A stretch of DNA of 12,024 nt from Candidatus Zhuqueibacterota bacterium 4484_87 (GTDB taxonomy: Bacteria; Zhuqueibacterota; Zhuqueibacteria; Thermofontimicrobiales; Thermofontimicrobiaceae). Made by a program: the position numbers and the translations under genes. How positions within the stretch are numbered: position 1 is the stretch's first letter; every line of letters begins with the position of its first letter. Shown here one piece after another: positions 1 to 8,495 of the stretch. The DNA lies in the NCBI GenBank assembly GCA_002085355.1, contig NATN01000144.1, positions 1-12,024 of the forward strand, given 5' to 3'. The notes below the pieces were generated by a model. It searched no databases. It was not told the DNA's origin and worked only from the letters and a program-made list of their open reading frames with translations.

Positions 1-3000
1 CCCTGCTGTAGGCTCATCCACGACTAAAATGCGCGGTAAATGCAACAATGTCTGCGCAATACCGATGCGCTGTTTCATCCCGCCGGAGAATGATCCGATC
101 TTTTGATCCTTTTTATCTTCCAGGTGAACGGCACGCAGCACATAATTTACCCGCTCATCTCTAATTTTTTTATCGTACAAATTTTTCAGGATTGCCTGAT
201 ATTGCAAAAATTCATAAGCGGTCATATTTTCGTAAGTGCCAAATTCCTGCGGCAGGTAACCGATCAAGCCCTGCAATTCTTCTCTTTTTTCCTTCAAGTC
301 AATGCCGTTAATCCAAATCGTTCCGCGCGTTTGCTCCAAAATTCCGCAAATAATGCGCATCAGCGTTGTCTTACCAGCGCCATTTGGACCCAGCAAACCG
401 AACATACCGCTGCCAATTTCCAGAGACACGCCGGCAAGCGCTTTGAACGGGCTCTTCTTTTTGCCGATGACAGGAATAATTTGCACGAACCGGTAAAATG
501 ATTTCCGAATATTGGCAAATCGACCTGTCAGTCGCATGATATTAATTTTTTCACGATGCAGTTTGTTGGAAGTTACATAAATCGCCAGCGATAGATACCA
601 CACGACTGCAATAAAAATAATCGTGGCAACATCTTTCCAGCGAAAATAAAAAATTACTAAATTTAAAAAAGGAAATCCCCAGAATAAAACAGGATAAAAC
701 CAATTGATGATTTTGCGATAATATTTTTTTCCGGTCTTTTCAAATTGATTATTCAAATAAATTTGTATCGGCTTCCAGAAAAAGAGTCCGTAAAAATACA
801 CTACATGGCTTGTGACAAAAACCCAGAAAAAGCTATTCAAATAAAAATAGACAAAATAAATCAGAAAACCCAGCAATGGGATCTGCCACATGAAGGCATC
901 AAAATCACGCCACGAATGATAATCTTTATCCAATCCGGCGCGCTGACGAATGAATTTGCCTTTTCCCCACTCACGGACAAAACGGGAATAATCGTCGTAA
1001 ATTTTTACCACGTGCTTGATGCGAATGTGCAGCGGCTCATCCGGGCTGACGACATCTTCCCTGGCGCGGCGCAAACTCATTTGCACGAAATAGGTCGTCA
1101 ACGGGATAGCAACAATGAGTAACAGCAGCATGATTGTTTTCCAGAGCAAGGAAAAGAAATTATAATCGATCAAAAATGCTCCGATTACGAAAGCTACAAT
1201 CCAGATCAACTTTATTCTCAACTTCACGCCGCGCATCCATTGCAGCGCTGTTTCCAGACCGGTGTAAACTGTGGGAATAAAAACCAGGGTCAGCAGCGTA
1301 CTCAGCGATAAGCCACCAATAACTGTAATGGCAAACGGCGCGCCAATTTGAGTAATATACTCGGCTTTACCCATTGCCAATGGAATCATGGCGACGATAG
1401 TCGTAATCGCCGTAATAAGAATGGGTCTGACTCGTGCTTGCCCCGCGGTCATCAGTGCGCGCGACCTTCGATTGCCTCGCTTGCGCAAAATGCGCGTGTA
1501 GTCTATCAAAATAATTCCGTTATTGACTACAAGCCCCAGCAGAATAATGAAACCGATCAGCGTGAGCGGATTGATGATGGAATTGCCCGTCAAAATTACT
1601 GCCCATAATGAACCAATTGCAGCCATGGGAATAGAAAACATGATTACCAGCGGTGTGGAGAGCGACTCAAAAACGGACGCCAAAATCATGTACACCAAGA
1701 GAATGGCAGCGCCGATGAGGAAATAAAACTCATTCATTTCGCGTTCATCGTGCACAACTTCGACCGCAATCCCCGGCGGCAGTTCCATGCTACCGATAAG
1801 ATCGTCAATTTCCTGACGCGCGGCGTTCAGCAGGGATTTGGAGCTATTTATCTCATCAAGTAATTTATAAGAAACTTCTATTTCCTTTTCCTGATTGACG
1901 CGCTTAATCTGGCCCGTTCCGGTGGAATAAATAATTTTGCTCAACAAATCCAACTCAAAAATACCGCCGCTCTGCGATGGTACGCGCAACTGGCGGAGAT
2001 CTTCCATATTTTTGTCTTCAGTATTTTCCCGACGAATAATAATATCGTACTCATCGACGCCTTGCTTATATTTAAGACCGGAACTTATTTCAGACTGAAA
2101 AGCCGCCAGTTCAGCAGCCACATTATTAATAGAAATATTGAATTCACTCAACAGTTGATTGTCAAACAAAAGCTGAACTTCGGGCCTGTTTTCGCTCACA
2201 TTGACCCGCGCCCAATCAATTGTGCTTAAACTTTCTAAATAATAGCGAACATCATCCGCTAATTTGGTCATAACGGAAAAATTATTACCTTTGATGACCA
2301 CTTTTTCCGTTTGCGTGCCGATGCCCAACATACGCTCAAATCCGCCACCGGGATTTCTTCCCATGCCGCCGCGAAATTTTTGACTGGCTTGTGGCTGCTC
2401 AAAACTAACTTCAGCGGAACGAAAATCCCTTATGCGCTCGCTGATTTCATTTTTGATCTGCGCCACTGTTCGGTTTTTCAATTTTTGATAATCATCTTTT
2501 AACTTAATCGTCAAAATCGCTTCTTCTTCATAAATCTGGCTGATAATATCCTGTTTTTCTTCAATGTCTTCCAGACGTTTCTCCAAATCAGCAACAACAA
2601 GATCCGTAGCTTCGAGTGTTGCCCCGCTGGGCATGGTCACATACAAATTGAAGTCGGTCAACTCCGGTTCTTTGGAAACGTCAACACTTAATGCGAGACA
2701 GATGACCAGACTGAAGAAAAGCGCAATTATAGCACCGATAATCGTCCGTGGCGGGAAACGCATGGACGATTTCAAAATAACACGATAAATTTGCAAAAGA
2801 CGATTTTTGGGATCGACAATATTAAAATGGCTGCCTGATGGTCGCGTTTTTTTCCAGCGGCTCAAAAACAGATGTGTCACCATGGGAATGAGCAGCAATG
2901 CGACGATGAGCGAAATCAGCAGTGTTGAAATGATGGAAACAGAAATGTGCCTTCCCATCAAACGGACGAAAAAATTTGTGGCAAAAACAAACGGGAGAAA

Positions 3001-4338
3001 AATAACCACCGTCGTCAGTGTCGCGGCGAAAATTGACCGCCAGACCTCTTTTGTGCCTTGCACCACGGAATCAGTGAGACTCCTTGTACCCGACGACGCC
3101 AGCCGGTAAATATTTTCCAATACCACCACACTGTTATCCAGCAACATGCCAATCGCCAGCGCAATACCGACGAGAGTCAGGCTGTTGATGGAAATGTCAT
3201 AGGCGTAAAAAAAGTTGAAAGCGGAGTAAATTGAAATCGGCATGGCAAGAGAGATCACCGCGACGAGGCTAAAATTTCGCAAAAACAGATACAAAATTAT
3301 TACTGCCAAAATTCCGCCAATGAGCGCCAATTTGATTATCAGATCAATATTTTTTTCCATCTCTTCGGCGCTGTTCTGCTGGATGACAATCTCCACATCC
3401 TCCGGCGCCAGTTTCTCGTTCAGCTTGGCAATTACTTTCTGCGTCTCATGAGAAAGAGAAATCAAATTGACCTGCGCGTCGCGAACCAGTTGTATAGTGA
3501 GCGCGTCTTTGCCATTGACGCGACTGATTGACGTTTCTTCTTTATAGCCGACAAAAACATCAGCTATGTCTTTCAAATAAACAGGCCCGGCGCGGCGTAC
3601 AATGATATTTTCCAAATCATTGACATCGGTATATTCAGCGACTAAATTGACGAAATATTGTTTATCTTTTTCGTAAGCCTGGCCCACAAAAGTCTTATTT
3701 TGGGCATTTTGGGCTATGAGCGAACGTATTTGTGACGGTGTGATATTGTACGCTTCCGCCGCATCCTCTTTCAAAATAATTTCTACTGACTTCTCGCGCC
3801 CGCCAAAAACTTCAACATTGGCAATGCCATCAATATTTTCAAGCTCCGGAACAACTTTTTTATCAATTATCTCCCGGAGCCTGTCCAAGCCTCCGCTGCC
3901 TCTCACTTGCAAAGACATAAACATGTTGGATAATTGCTCGGTGTCAATTTTCAGTACATTGACAATGAACTCTTCCGGCAGAGAGCTTTTGACGGCGTTC
4001 ATCTCTTCCTGAAGTTTCAAATAGGCATATTTAATTTCTACATTTTTATTATAATAAATCGTAATCATGCCGCGTCTTCTGTCGGCATAAGATTCGATCT
4101 TATCAATGCCCTCCAATGTACTGGCGGCTCCTTCCAGCGGAATTATTGCTTGTTTTTCCACATATTCCGGATCAACATCCCGCACCGCAGTTACCTGAAC
4201 GATGAGAAAAGGCAACTCCGCATCGGGGATGAGCTCGACCGGCAACTGTTGATACGAAATGTAGCCGAGCATGGTCACGGCAATGAAAAGCATGGCAATG
4301 AACGTCTTACGATTTATAACAAAACGAATAATGTCCAT
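1..4338 (-). CDS. RND efflux permease fused to an ABC ATPase domain (3' end outside window)
   Basis: I read this frame codon by codon: there is no stop from the ATG at 4338 to base 1 (1446 codons). Residues 1-1040 form a full HAE1/AcrB-type inner-membrane pump: TM1 at about 11-28, a first periplasmic porter loop, TM2-6 at about 328-490 with the proton-relay Asp401 (GMLLDN) in TM4, TM7 at about 532-552, a second porter loop with a Gly-rich insert at 656-667, and TM8-12 at about 870-1026. Normal RND pumps end here. Instead, about 220 unrecognised residues follow with roughly six hydrophobic stretches (near 1047-1062, 1068-1085, 1150-1166, 1167-1185, 1212-1230, 1233-1255). An ABC ATPase begins near 1297: Walker A GPNGAGKT 1317-1324, Q-loop Gln1364, signature FSGGM 1417-1421, Walker B with catalytic Glu1442. 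The window ends before the D-loop and H-loop. The start is supported by AAAGGA ten bases upstream and an in-frame stop at 4396-4398. An even number of linker helices would leave the ATPase in the cytoplasm, as expected. The fusion is seen directly; coupling of the two energy sources is inference. Confidence 0.93.
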   Translation of the reverse strand, partial: MDIIRFVINRKTFIAMLFIAVTMLGYISYQQLPVELIPDAELPFLIVQVTAVRDVDPEYVEKQAIIPLEGAASTLEGIDKIESYADRRRGMITIYYNKNVEIKYAYLKLQEEMNAVKSSLPEEFIVNVLKIDTEQLSNMFMSLQVRGSGGLDRLREIIDKKVVPELENIDGIANVEVFGGREKSVEIILKEDAAEAYNITPSQIRSLIAQNAQNKTFVGQAYEKDKQYFVNLVAEYTDVNDLENIIVRRAGPVYLKDIADVFVGYKEETSISRVNGKDALTIQLVRDAQVNLISLSHETQKVIAKLNEKLAPEDVEIVIQQNSAEEMEKNIDLIIKLALIGGILAVIILYLFLRNFSLVAVISLAMPISIYSAFNFFYAYDISINSLTLVGIALAIGMLLDNSVVVLENIYRLASSGTRSLTDSVVQGTKEVWRSIFAATLTTVVIFLPFVFATNFFVRLMGRHISVSIISTLLISLIVALLLIPMVTHLFLSRWKKTRPSGSHFNIVDPKNRLLQIYRVILKSSMRFPPRTIIGAIIALFFSLVICLALSVDVSKEPELTDFNLYVTMPSGATLEATDLVVADLEKRLEDIEEKQDIISQIYEEEAILTIKLKDDYQKLKNRTVAQIKNEISERIRDFRSAEVSFEQPQASQKFRGGMGRNPGGGFERMLGIGTQTEKVVIKGNNFSVMTKLADDVRYYLESLSTIDWARVNVSENRPEVQLLFDNQLLSEFNISINNVAAELAAFQSEISSGLKYKQGVDEYDIIIRRENTEDKNMEDLRQLRVPSQSGGIFELDLLSKIIYSTGTGQIKRVNQEKEIEVSYKLLDEINSSKSLLNAARQEIDDLIGSMELPPGIAVEVVHDEREMNEFYFLIGAAILLVYMILASVFESLSTPLVIMFSIPMAAIGSLWAVILTGNSIINPLTLIGFIILLGLVVNNGIILIDYTRILRKRGNRRSRALMTAGQARVRPILITAITTIVAMIPLAMGKAEYITQIGAPFAITVIGGLSLSTLLTLVFIPTVYTGLETALQWMRGVKLRIKLIWIVAFVIGAFLIDYNFFSLLWKTIMLLLLIVAIPLTTYFVQMSLRRAREDVVSPDEPLHIRIKHVVKIYDDYSRFVREWGKGKFIRQRAGLDKDYHSWRDFDAFMWQIPLLGFLIYFVYFYLNSFFWVFVTSHVVYFYGLFFWKPIQIYLNNQFEKTGKKYYRKIINWFYPVLFWGFPFLNLVIFYFRWKDVATIIFIAVVWYLSLAIYVTSNKLHREKINIMRLTGRFANIRKSFYRFVQIIPVIGKKKSPFKALAGVSLEIGSGMFGLLGPNGAGKTTLMRIICGILEQTRGTIWINGIDLKEKREELQGLIGYLPQEFGTYENMTAYEFLQYQAILKNLYDKKIRDERVNYVLRAVHLEDKKDQKIGSFSGGMKQRIGIAQTLLHLPRILVVDEPTAG

Positions 4339-4348
4339 GAATAAATTT

Positions 4349-4354
4349 TCCTTT
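4349..4354 (-). promoter_or_regulatory. Ribosome binding site of the RND-ABC fusion gene
   Basis: AAAGGA on the minus strand lies ten bases before the ATG at 4338. It is the only good Shine-Dalgarno match in the 93-base gap after the preceding RND gene. I see no convincing terminator or promoter in this gap, which fits co-transcription with the genes upstream. Confidence 0.6.
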
Positions 4355-4431
4355 ATCTGCGACGGAAAAGTCAATAAAAAACCAGTAAACAATTTCTATA
4401 AATGAGGAAGCGAAATCAACAAAACTTATAT

Positions 4432-5007
4432 TTAATTGACCTCTTTTCTCATCTGGTCAAAAACCAGATACACACACGGGATCACAATCAAAGTTAAAAT
4501 TGTTGATGTGACCAGCCCGCCAATTACTGCCAACGCCATAGGTGAACGAAGTGACGCACCTTCACCAAATCCAAATGTCAATGGCAAGAGCGCCAAAATT
4601 GTCGTCAAACTGGTCATAATAATAGGTCTGATTCTGCGTTGGCCTGCTTCCAAAATTGCGTCCCAGCGCGAAAGTCCGGAGCGTTTCAATTGATTAATAG
4701 CATCCACTAAAATTATCGAGTCATTCACGGCAATTCCCGCGAGCATGATCATACCGATGTAAGCCATGATATTTAACGTTTTGCCAAAAAGAAAAAATAT
4801 CAAAATAGCGCCTACACCAGCCAGCGGAATTGTCAGCAAAATTGTGAACGGATGGACCAGCGATTCAAATTGAGAAGCCATCACCATGTAAACAAGGATA
4901 ATTGATAAAAACAACGCGAATTTCAGATTATTAAAAGCTTCTGATCGTTTTTGCTCTTCGCCTGTAATTTCAAATTTATAATCAGTCGGAAAATCAATCT
5001 CTTTCAA
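4432..5007 (-). CDS. C-terminal fragment of the broken first RND permease (TM8-12)
   Basis: This fragment carries the last membrane block of an RND pump: TM8 from about residue 25, then TM9, TM10 (with VNDSIILVD, the usual Asn-type version of the TM10 relay region), TM11 (RRIRPIIMTS) and TM12 ending in LIVIPCVYLVFDQ. The first possible start is a TTG at 5007 whose bases overlap the TGA of the upstream fragment. However, recognisable RND sequence in this same frame continues further upstream, to about 5118 (GEIKRRNQIRIG, the conserved segment near the end of the second porter loop). The true gene therefore did not begin here, and the piece is the 3' end of the gene starting at 7226. Alone it lacks all periplasmic domains, and it would not make a pump. 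Translation by re-initiation at TTGA is possible but unproven. Confidence 0.85.
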   Translation of the reverse strand: MKEIDFPTDYKFEITGEEQKRSEAFNNLKFALFLSIILVYMVMASQFESLVHPFTILLTIPLAGVGAILIFFLFGKTLNIMAYIGMIMLAGIAVNDSIILVDAINQLKRSGLSRWDAILEAGQRRIRPIIMTSLTTILALLPLTFGFGEGASLRSPMALAVIGGLVTSTILTLIVIPCVYLVFDQMRKEVN

Positions 5008-7226
5008 CTGATCTCGAATATCGGCAACGATATGGTCGAAAGGCCTGTCCGACTGTATGTGAGCCGTAACCTGCCCAATACGAATTTGGTTACGGCGTTT
5101 AATTTCTCCGAAACCGAGGAAACTTTTTCCTTCACTTGATTTGTTAAATCCTGAATGATGTCCAGATCTTCTCCCTTGATTTCTACAATGATCGGCGCTG
5201 ATTCCGTTCCTAACGTTGCCTGTAATGCCGTTTGCTCTTGTATAAATTGCGTTTCCACATCAGGAATATCGCCCAATACTTTACCAAGATTGATGATCAT
5301 CTTTTGCGCCGGCGTTTTATGATTTTTGTCGAGAATGACCTTGATAGTCCCCGTATTTTCATCTTCTAATACAGATTCCTGGTCTGTAGAAATGTCCGAA
5401 GATGCAGGGCCTATCTGGCTGTAAATCAGATTTATCTCCTCTCCGTACATTTCATTGATCATATTTTCAATGCCCGTAACGGTTTGCTCGGTGCGACGGA
5501 GGTCGGTTCCCTCTGGCAACTTTACTTCAACCGCAAACTCACCAAGATCAGTTTTGGGAATAAATTCGCTGCCAACAACAGGAATCAACAGAATCGAAAT
5601 CACAACCATCAACACGGCGACTCCGATCACTTTCCAGCGATGATACAACATTTGTGACAAAAAAGCCTCGTAGCCTGGAAACTTGACCGATTTTTGCCTG
5701 ATCTCTTGTTCCGGAGTTTTGAGCAATCTGGCGCTCAGCATGGGAATAACCAGAATGGCTACCACAAGTGAGGAAAGTAACGAAAATGCCACCGTCCACG
5801 CCTGATCTTTGAACAACTCCCCGGCTGCCCCGTGCAAATAAACGATAGGCAGAAATACAACAATGGTCGTCAATGTGGAAGCGGTAATCGCTCCACCAAC
5901 TTCAGCGGTGCCGCGGATGGCAGCTTCTTTCAATGGCTGGCCGGATTCCAAATTTCGAAAAATATTTTCCATCACAACAATGGCATTATCCACCAACATG
6001 CCGGCGCCTAATGCCAGTCCTCCCAAGGTCATTATGTTCAATGTGAGGCCATTGAAGTACATTAAATTGAACGTCGCGACAATTGAAATTGGAATTGCTA
6101 AACTGATGATGAGCGTGGTTCCGATGCGGCGCAAAAATATGAATAAAATCAACACCGCCAGTAAAATGCCGATCAACGCCGATTGCTTCACTTCATTTAC
6201 AGCCTGATTAATAAAATTCCCTTGATTTTGGATGACCGTGAGCTCATAACCAGGCAGCGCTTTCCGCAGTCTCTCGAGTTCTTCCTGCAAAGCGCTGGTC
6301 GCTTTCACAGTGTTAAATTTTGTCTCTTTGTAAATCTCCAACCCCATACATCGTTTTTGATTGACGTGAACGATATTCTCGGGATCCTTGTTTTGTAGTT
6401 TTACTTTTGCCACATCCTTCAAAAAAACAGGTACGCGTTCCTGCGTCTGGGAAGGCTGCCCGGCGACTGTCCCACCGGCCTGTTTATAAGTAACAATCAC
6501 ATTTTCAATGTCTTCCAGCGATTGAAATTCACCAACGCCCTTGATGACATATTTCCGTCCCATTTCAACGATGGAACCGCCGGAGACATTTCGATTATAG
6601 CTCTGTAATTTGCTCGCGATGACCGCGGGAGTTAAATTGTATGCTTCCAGCAAATAGGGATTCGTCTCCAGCACGACCTCTTTTTCTTCCTGCCCCAGCA
6701 ATTCAACTTCTGCGATGCCTTCCAGTCTTATCAATTCATTACGCAAATAATTTTCCGCGATACGACGGAGCTCATCCATATCTTCGATATTTTCATTGGA
6801 AAATCCAAGCAACATGATCGGCGCGGTATTCGGGTCGTGTTGGGTAATCAATAATTCATCAATTTCTGAGTTCTGCGTGAAACTGGTCAGCGTTTTTTGC
6901 AAATCGAGAAACGCTTCATCCATGTCAGCGTCCCAACTGTATTCCACAGTGATCTGTGCCGAACCGACGCGCGTAATCGAAGACACCTGGATCACTTTTT
7001 TCTGTCGAATGGCAAGGGCTTCGATGCTTTCCACAAATTGTTTCTCGATCTCTTCGGGCGGCTTCTCGCCGGATTTGAGTTCCACAAAAATTCGCGGATT
7101 ATTCAAATCAGGGAACAAGTCAACGCCTAATTTGCTGAATGAAATATATCCCAAAAGCAAAATCGCCAACACCAGCATCAGGATTGTAATGGGATAATTA
7201 ACAGAAAATTCGGTAAGTTTTCTCAT
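5004..7226 (-). CDS. N-terminal fragment of RND multidrug efflux permease, disrupted by deletion/frameshift
   Basis: This is an HAE1/AcrB-family inner-membrane proton/drug antiporter subunit. It shows TM1 (residues about 11-30), a first periplasmic porter loop, TM2-6 with the proton-relay Asp413 (GMLVDNAIVVMENI), the family segment ITASTLTTIVVFLPIV, TM7 (about 535-553) and the first part of the second porter loop. It reads as normal RND sequence up to VKEKVSSVS at about residue 706. The last residues before the TGA have no RND character, because the gene has changed frame. About 100 residues present in the neighbouring RND protein at this place are absent, and the rest of the pump continues in another frame (see 4432-5007). 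The ATG at 7226 precedes a typical RND start; its ribosome binding site is weak (AAAGAAAG). It lies 77 bases after the adaptor gene. I judge the product truncated and probably inactive unless the lesion is an assembly error. Confidence 0.9.
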   Translation of the reverse strand: MRKLTEFSVNYPITILMLVLAILLLGYISFSKLGVDLFPDLNNPRIFVELKSGEKPPEEIEKQFVESIEALAIRQKKVIQVSSITRVGSAQITVEYSWDADMDEAFLDLQKTLTSFTQNSEIDELLITQHDPNTAPIMLLGFSNENIEDMDELRRIAENYLRNELIRLEGIAEVELLGQEEKEVVLETNPYLLEAYNLTPAVIASKLQSYNRNVSGGSIVEMGRKYVIKGVGEFQSLEDIENVIVTYKQAGGTVAGQPSQTQERVPVFLKDVAKVKLQNKDPENIVHVNQKRCMGLEIYKETKFNTVKATSALQEELERLRKALPGYELTVIQNQGNFINQAVNEVKQSALIGILLAVLILFIFLRRIGTTLIISLAIPISIVATFNLMYFNGLTLNIMTLGGLALGAGMLVDNAIVVMENIFRNLESGQPLKEAAIRGTAEVGGAITASTLTTIVVFLPIVYLHGAAGELFKDQAWTVAFSLLSSLVVAILVIPMLSARLLKTPEQEIRQKSVKFPGYEAFLSQMLYHRWKVIGVAVLMVVISILLIPVVGSEFIPKTDLGEFAVEVKLPEGTDLRRTEQTVTGIENMINEMYGEEINLIYSQIGPASSDISTDQESVLEDENTGTIKVILDKNHKTPAQKMIINLGKVLGDIPDVETQFIQEQTALQATLGTESAPIIVEIKGEDLDIIQDLTNQVKEKVSSVSEKLNAVTKFVLGRLRLTYSRTGLSTISLPIFEIS
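5104..5120 (-). other. Deletion/frameshift scar inside the first RND gene
   Basis: On the minus strand, sequence coding VKEKVSSVS in the upstream frame runs straight into sequence coding GEIKRRNQ in a different frame. In RND pumps these two segments are normally separated by roughly 100 residues; in the tandem copy at 4338-1 the same interval is about 103 residues. The simplest reading is loss of about 0.3 kb with a length not divisible by three. The exact breakpoint cannot be fixed from one sequence. Confidence 0.75.
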
Positions 7227-7303
7227 AGCACTTTCTTTTTATTTGAAATTTAACAGTCTCGTTTAGACAGCTACCAGCGGTATCACCTCGCGTCTGAAAA
7301 TTA

Positions 7304-8359
7304 TCAGCGGATAATTTTCACTTTTGAGCGATGACGCAAGGTTTCAAACCCCTTGATCACCAGCCGTTCGTTCTCTTTGAGTCCTTCGACAACTTCCACT
7401 TCTTCTGGGTTTTCCAGTCCAATTGAAATCGTTCGCTCCATTGCGGCGCCTTTTTCAACGATGAACACCGTTTTCCCGCGCCGCTTTACCAAAATAATAT
7501 CTTTCGGAATGACGATAGCGCTGTCTTTGCGCGCGACGATTATTTCCGCCTTGGCAAACATACCAGGACGCAATTTCCAGTCAGGATTATCGACCAAAAT
7601 GGTTGATTTGAATGAACGCGTGTCAGCATCCAGTGCCGGCGAGACTTGTGAGATACGGCCCGATAGTGTATCATCCGGCATGGTGTAATTCATTACGCGT
7701 ACAGGCTGATTTTCCTTAACCTTGCCCAACCATTTTCCAGGGAGGTTGACTTCCATGTACAGTTTCTTATAATTCATAACTTTGACCATCACCTGGCCTG
7801 CATCCACTTTTACACCGGGCGTATAATAGGGCAGATCAACAATAACTCCGTTAAAAGGAGCAGTAATTTTCAATTTCGCAAGCTGAATCTTTGCATTTTC
7901 GTAATTGTACTGAGCGTTCATGTAACTTTTTTCTGCATTTTTCAGGTCGCGATACGTTGCACCGCCCTTTTTGTACAAGGATTTTTGTTTTTCCAGTTCC
8001 TGTTTTGAAACCTCCAGCTCCAGTGCCTTGGATTCAATCATAATTGTGCTTTCCAATTCCGGATTATCAAGATAAATAATGACCGCATCCTTTCCCACAA
8101 CATCGCCAAGGCCGTATGGCTTTCCGGTTTTGGGATTCTTTGCCAGACGATAGAATCCCGATGTTTCCGATTTTAGCGTTGCTTCTTCGATGGCATTGAC
8201 AGTTCCGGTCGATGTCAGAAATTCTTCGATGGGTTTCTTCTTTATTTCCTGCACAGAAACAGGCACTGCCACTTCAGCGCCGGTGTCACCCTGCTGGTCA
8301 CTGCATCCGACTAAAAAAAGCACCGCTCCCAAAAACAAAACTGCTAACTTCAGTTTCAC
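7304..8359 (-). CDS. RND efflux periplasmic adaptor lipoprotein (membrane fusion protein, HlyD/AcrA family)
   Basis: This is the periplasmic adaptor that bridges the RND permease and the TolC-like channel. The N-terminus is a lipoprotein signal: a hydrophobic stretch at residues 5-18 and a lipobox LVGC with Cys19 as the lipidated residue. After this come the first half of the lipoyl/barrel-sandwich domain (about 55-100, containing a small KNPKTGKPYG insert), an alpha-helical hairpin rich in Glu/Lys/Leu (about 105-160), the second lipoyl half ITAPFNGVIVD (165-175), a beta-barrel domain, and a membrane-proximal domain ending in KVKIIR. At 351 residues the length is ordinary for the family. The start codon is GTG, chosen because a strong AAAGGAGT lies just upstream and the lipobox then falls at the right distance. 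It sits between the TolC-like gene and the two RND genes and probably serves both. Confidence 0.95.
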   Translation of the reverse strand: MKLKLAVLFLGAVLFLVGCSDQQGDTGAEVAVPVSVQEIKKKPIEEFLTSTGTVNAIEEATLKSETSGFYRLAKNPKTGKPYGLGDVVGKDAVIIYLDNPELESTIMIESKALELEVSKQELEKQKSLYKKGGATYRDLKNAEKSYMNAQYNYENAKIQLAKLKITAPFNGVIVDLPYYTPGVKVDAGQVMVKVMNYKKLYMEVNLPGKWLGKVKENQPVRVMNYTMPDDTLSGRISQVSPALDADTRSFKSTILVDNPDWKLRPGMFAKAEIIVARKDSAIVIPKDIILVKRRGKTVFIVEKGAAMERTISIGLENPEEVEVVEGLKENERLVIKGFETLRHRSKVKIIR

Positions 8360-8364
8360 GCTTG

Positions 8365-8372
8365 ACTCCTTT
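8365..8372 (-). promoter_or_regulatory. Strong ribosome binding site deciding the GTG start of the adaptor gene
   Basis: AAAGGAGT on the minus strand is placed five bases before the GTG at 8359. It is the best Shine-Dalgarno match in the window and supports the non-ATG start of the adaptor. Confidence 0.7.
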
Positions 8373-8396
8373 AATTTTATTCTGCTAAATCCGACT

Positions 8397-8419
8397 GCGG
8401 GATGGGAAATATGTCCCGC
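8397..8419. repeat. Small inverted repeat between the TolC-like and adaptor genes
   Basis: GCGGGA and TCCCGC (six-base arms, 8397-8402 and 8414-8419) enclose an 11-base loop in the AT-rich 136-base gap between 8359 and 8496. On the minus strand no T-run follows, so it is unlikely to be a full terminator. It might tune expression or mRNA stability between the two genes. The rest of the gap is AT-rich with no gene. Confidence 0.35.
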
Positions 8420-8495
8420 GAATATTTTTGAGAAATTTATTCTAAATTTTTGCCTAAAAATATTTTATTATTTGCTTAAAAAAGCTATCAAAACC

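Noticed and set aside
1078..1080. Met at residue 1087 as the start of a separate ABC transporter gene
   Set aside because: There is no Shine-Dalgarno sequence before it, no stop separates it from the RND part, and hydrophobic linker helices begin upstream of it.
745..1122. Plus-strand open frame of 125 codons, and similar plus-strand frames throughout the window
   Set aside because: They lie antisense to clear RND, ABC, adaptor or TolC coding sequence, have no ribosome binding site and encode low-complexity or non-protein-like sequence.
5004..5007. TTGA overlap of stop and start, suggesting two translationally coupled half-RND genes
   Set aside because: Recognisable RND sequence in the downstream frame extends about 110 bases upstream of the TTG, and about 100 residues of the porter loop are missing, so a deletion/frameshift explains it better than a designed split.
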